Notes under the pieces: model-generated | What the model was told of the DNA's origin: nothing | What the model saw: the letters and a program-made list of their open reading frames with translations, nothing else | The model's database searches: none | In this document: in pieces, positions 16,767 through 18,803 of the stretch | Layout of the letters: the number at the start of each line of letters is the position of its first letter | Position numbering within the stretch: the stretch's first letter is position 1 | Assembly (NCBI GenBank): GCA_043816955.1 | Contig: JBDRHL010000113.1 | Coordinates: forward strand, 1 to 18,803 | Length of the DNA: 18,803 nucleotides | Direction: 5' to 3' | DNA from: JBDRHL01 sp043816955 | Lineage (GTDB): Bacteria; Planctomycetota; Phycisphaerae; Sedimentisphaerales; CAYZTY01 | Translations under genes and position numbers: made by a program

Positions 16767-18305
16767 CTATTCCGTTGTCTCGTAACCTAATTCTCGGAGC
16801 ACCTGCTCCTGAGAGATACCAAGTTCACGCTTGATCTGAGCCTCTTTGAGTTTTTCCATCATATTCTCCGGCAGCGGACTTGGGAACAGAACATCTAATT
16901 CACGATCCACTAATTCCGTGCGATAAGCGCCAGTAGCATCAAGCATATATAAAATCATTCTGCATATCTCTTTTAGACCCTGGCCATATGTAAACCGCTT
17001 GCGCTCAGTCTTAGAAAGCATCCCTAACAGCGTCATCCGCAAAGCTACAGCACTTGTCAGATTCCCAATCCGATTTTTCAGAATGCCTGCTGCTACTGGA
17101 GTTACACCACTGGCCTTGTCAAAAGCTTCACGTATCTCTGATATATGAAAATCTTCGCTCGGGGTCTGGACATCGCCACCAAACTCTTCAATACCGGCAT
17201 CCATATTATCCGTATACCACATGCGACCCGGGGAAACCGGTCTTTCCTCAAAACCTTCCACACCTTTGGCTAGATACATCTTGAAAGACTGGAATGTAAT
17301 TCGGTTAGCCCGATCGCTGAGCCTTGTGTTTAGCTCATCTTGCAAAGGAATCAAAGGCTCAACATCACTCAAACCTTCATAATAATAAGGCTGTGCAATA
17401 TTCTGTATATGCACAACCGGCACAATACCAAGAATGTTCATGCCCTCCGCAATAAGCTCTTTGTTCTCATAGCGCTGCCAGGCTTGTGGCCCAAGTATCT
17501 CTGTTACTTGGGTGATCTCACGATCAGACCCGCTTGTTCGACGCCCAATAAGTCGAGATAGAAAACTCCGCTTCTTCCCCAAAGAATTCTTGACTTGATA
17601 ATAACTCTGAACATAGTAATTTATACGTCGGTAATCATTTTCATAGAGAATAGGCAGTGCTCGTGGTGCCTCAACTAGTTCCAGGCAGATCGCATGTGAC
17701 AGCTCAAGGACTTGCTTGAAGGGGAGGGGCTTTGATGTGGAGGAGGAAACCGTTCGAAAGCCCATGTTTGTAAGAGTATCATCTGCCTTGACTATGCAGT
17801 CAACAAAACCATAGACACTTCCGAGCACTGCCATATCCTGCAGAAAACCAAGAGCACCGTTGCTCGCAAACACCGCCTTTAATATTGATTCAATTTCTGC
17901 GCGTTTTTGAGCAGTAGGTGCCTTTGAAGTAAAATTAACCCCTTTTCCGAAAAGAAAATCAACCATGGCATTTATGCGCCATGCAATATCGTTCTCAATG
18001 ACAACTTCCTTGCGCTGTATATCCTTAATTGATCGTCCACCGTATACCCCCTCCACAAAACTTGGTATCAAGCCAGTTATCCGCGCAGGAAGGCCACACT
18101 CCTGTGCTTGAACATAGCTTCGGCTCGACTCATTAATCTTATTGCCAATATTACTAAACCCGGAGATCTCACAAATTTCGTTGCGATAATAATTCCATAA
18201 CTTTCCAAATCGAATATGATTATCGACAGATTCTTCATCGACAAGCCACTCGACAAATTCTTCCTCTAATGAAGCATCTTCAAATATACTAAAATCAAAC
18301 GCCAT
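16767..18305 (-). CDS. Phage portal protein, SPP1 gp6-like
   Basis: A 512-residue protein. It contains an NYYRNEI motif (38-44), a FLFGKGVNF motif (117-125) like the W/F-L-F-G-K-G of gp6-like portals, and the stem-helix region LSDVEPLIPLQDELNTRLSD (312-331) continuing RANRITFQS. Portals form the dodecameric DNA channel at one capsid vertex and bind the terminase. Length fits the family. The ATG at 18305 is preceded by a GGA about 7 bases upstream. It is the first recognised gene of the run; the usual terminase partner is not in the window. Confidence 0.87.
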   Translation of the reverse strand: MAFDFSIFEDASLEEEFVEWLVDEESVDNHIRFGKLWNYYRNEICEISGFSNIGNKINESSRSYVQAQECGLPARITGLIPSFVEGVYGGRSIKDIQRKEVVIENDIAWRINAMVDFLFGKGVNFTSKAPTAQKRAEIESILKAVFASNGALGFLQDMAVLGSVYGFVDCIVKADDTLTNMGFRTVSSSTSKPLPFKQVLELSHAICLELVEAPRALPILYENDYRRINYYVQSYYQVKNSLGKKRSFLSRLIGRRTSGSDREITQVTEILGPQAWQRYENKELIAEGMNILGIVPVVHIQNIAQPYYYEGLSDVEPLIPLQDELNTRLSDRANRITFQSFKMYLAKGVEGFEERPVSPGRMWYTDNMDAGIEEFGGDVQTPSEDFHISEIREAFDKASGVTPVAAGILKNRIGNLTSAVALRMTLLGMLSKTERKRFTYGQGLKEICRMILYMLDATGAYRTELVDRELDVLFPSPLPENMMEKLKEAQIKRELGISQEQVLRELGYETTE

Positions 18306-18678
18306 AAATCATTCCAAACTTGACATTATTAAAGACTTCAAACAATTCCGATATATCAGGCACACTTCATATTCGTCTTGCCACTCCACTTTCTAAATCA
18401 ACCTGCATATTTCATGCGAAGGTAAATGTCCTATCACCAATAAATCACTCGTAAACTATGGAAGAACAACAGATAAATTTTTTTTCATACTGTGATATTA
18501 AAATGAATTGCCTGCGCAGCCATTATTATCTGGATATATCCAATCTTTCACTTACTTCTTTTGCTGCCGGGATGACGCTATAATAAGACTATATATTTCA
18601 CATTTCCATTCACTATGCTCTTTGAAAAATTATATAAACGAACGGAAATTAACCGATAACAGGGAGACTGTAGCAAAT
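18306..18678. other. AT-rich gap upstream of the portal gene
   Basis: No convincing gene is present. The stretch is AT-rich and holds a 12-base perfect palindrome TGGATATATCCA (18531-18542), a possible operator site. No clear promoter with both boxes at correct spacing was found for the portal-led gene run. It may contain the promoter for that run, which the sequence does not prove. Confidence 0.4.
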
Positions 18679-18803
18679 TTACCGGCATAGCAGTGCTCTC
18701 TTTCTGGTATTATGGAGTATGTTCACGGTTTCGTTGCGGCCACGAGCACGTGCATCTCGTAGCATGTCGATCGCAATTCGCTGGTTTATATGGTCTCTGG
18801 TTC
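18679..18803 (-). CDS. Possible C-terminal end of an unidentified leftward gene, cut by the window edge
   Basis: On the minus strand one frame is open from the window edge to a TAA at 18679-18681, giving 40 residues (ending in NTRKRALLCR) with a basic, helical character (IAIDMLRDARARGRN). Another frame is open for 30 residues, so the coding evidence is weak. By position it could be the gene preceding the portal, where a terminase would be expected in a phage, but no terminase motif is visible in this fragment. Confidence 0.3.
   Translation of the reverse strand, partial: TRDHINQRIAIDMLRDARARGRNETVNILHNTRKRALLCR

Larger units (their letters stand above)
6252..18305 (-). mobile_element. Phage-like virion morphogenesis module (prophage part or domesticated)
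   Basis: Fifteen genes on one strand run from portal to lipoprotein with almost no spacing, in the head-then-tail order of tailed phages. Recognisable parts are the portal, a scaffold-like protein, an SU10-type capsid protein, a tail hub-like protein, fibre and tailspike-like proteins, and two membrane-linked proteins. No large terminase, tape measure, sheath, integrase, lysin or attachment site was recognised here. Packaging genes may lie beyond 18803. All reading frames look intact, which argues against decay. The limits given are those of the genes, not of a defined element. Confidence 0.7.

Overview
The window looks like a chromosomal segment of a bacterium, most likely a planctomycete of the Phycisphaerae/Sedimentisphaerales type. 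That placement is an inference. It rests on a 23S rRNA gene that is not linked to a 16S gene, a GroEL ending in a short Gly-Met-Tyr tail, and a parallel beta-helix protein with the C-terminal cap common in that phylum. GC content is moderate, and ribosome binding sites are clear AGGAGG-like sequences.

Region 1 (1 to about 2800, minus strand) is an rRNA/tRNA operon read leftward. In transcription order it has a sigma70-type promoter (TTGACT, 17 bp, TATACT), a leader boxA, tRNA-Ile(GAT), tRNA-Ala(TGC), a second boxA, and 23S rRNA, whose 3' part lies beyond the window. No 16S gene lies upstream. The 23S gene carries an enlarged hairpin at the place of helix 45.

Region 2 (about 2800 to 6200, plus strand) holds a consensus sigma54 (-24/-12) promoter followed by a degenerate response-regulator receiver domain, groES and groEL. 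A strong terminator, two REP-like palindromes and a small two-helix membrane protein gene follow. This suggests a chaperonin operon under activator-dependent control.

Region 3 (6252 to 18305, minus strand) is a tightly packed run of 15 genes read leftward that looks like a phage morphogenesis module. Its order is SPP1-gp6-like portal, coiled-coil scaffold-like protein, SU10-type major capsid protein, probable head completion protein, small tail protein, tail/fibre proteins with repeated domains, a beta-helix tailspike-like protein, a tail hub-like protein, a one-helix coiled-coil membrane protein and a lipoprotein. Neighbours overlap at stop/start junctions or lie a few bases apart. An inverted-repeat cluster with alternative pairings sits between the capsid gene and the next gene. 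No terminase, tail tube, sheath, tape measure, lysin or integrase was recognised, though the region upstream of the portal is cut by the window edge. The module may be a prophage part or a domesticated particle-forming locus; this window cannot decide between them.

Region 4 (18306 to 18803) is an AT-rich gap with no convincing gene, then what may be the C-terminal end of another leftward gene cut by the window edge.
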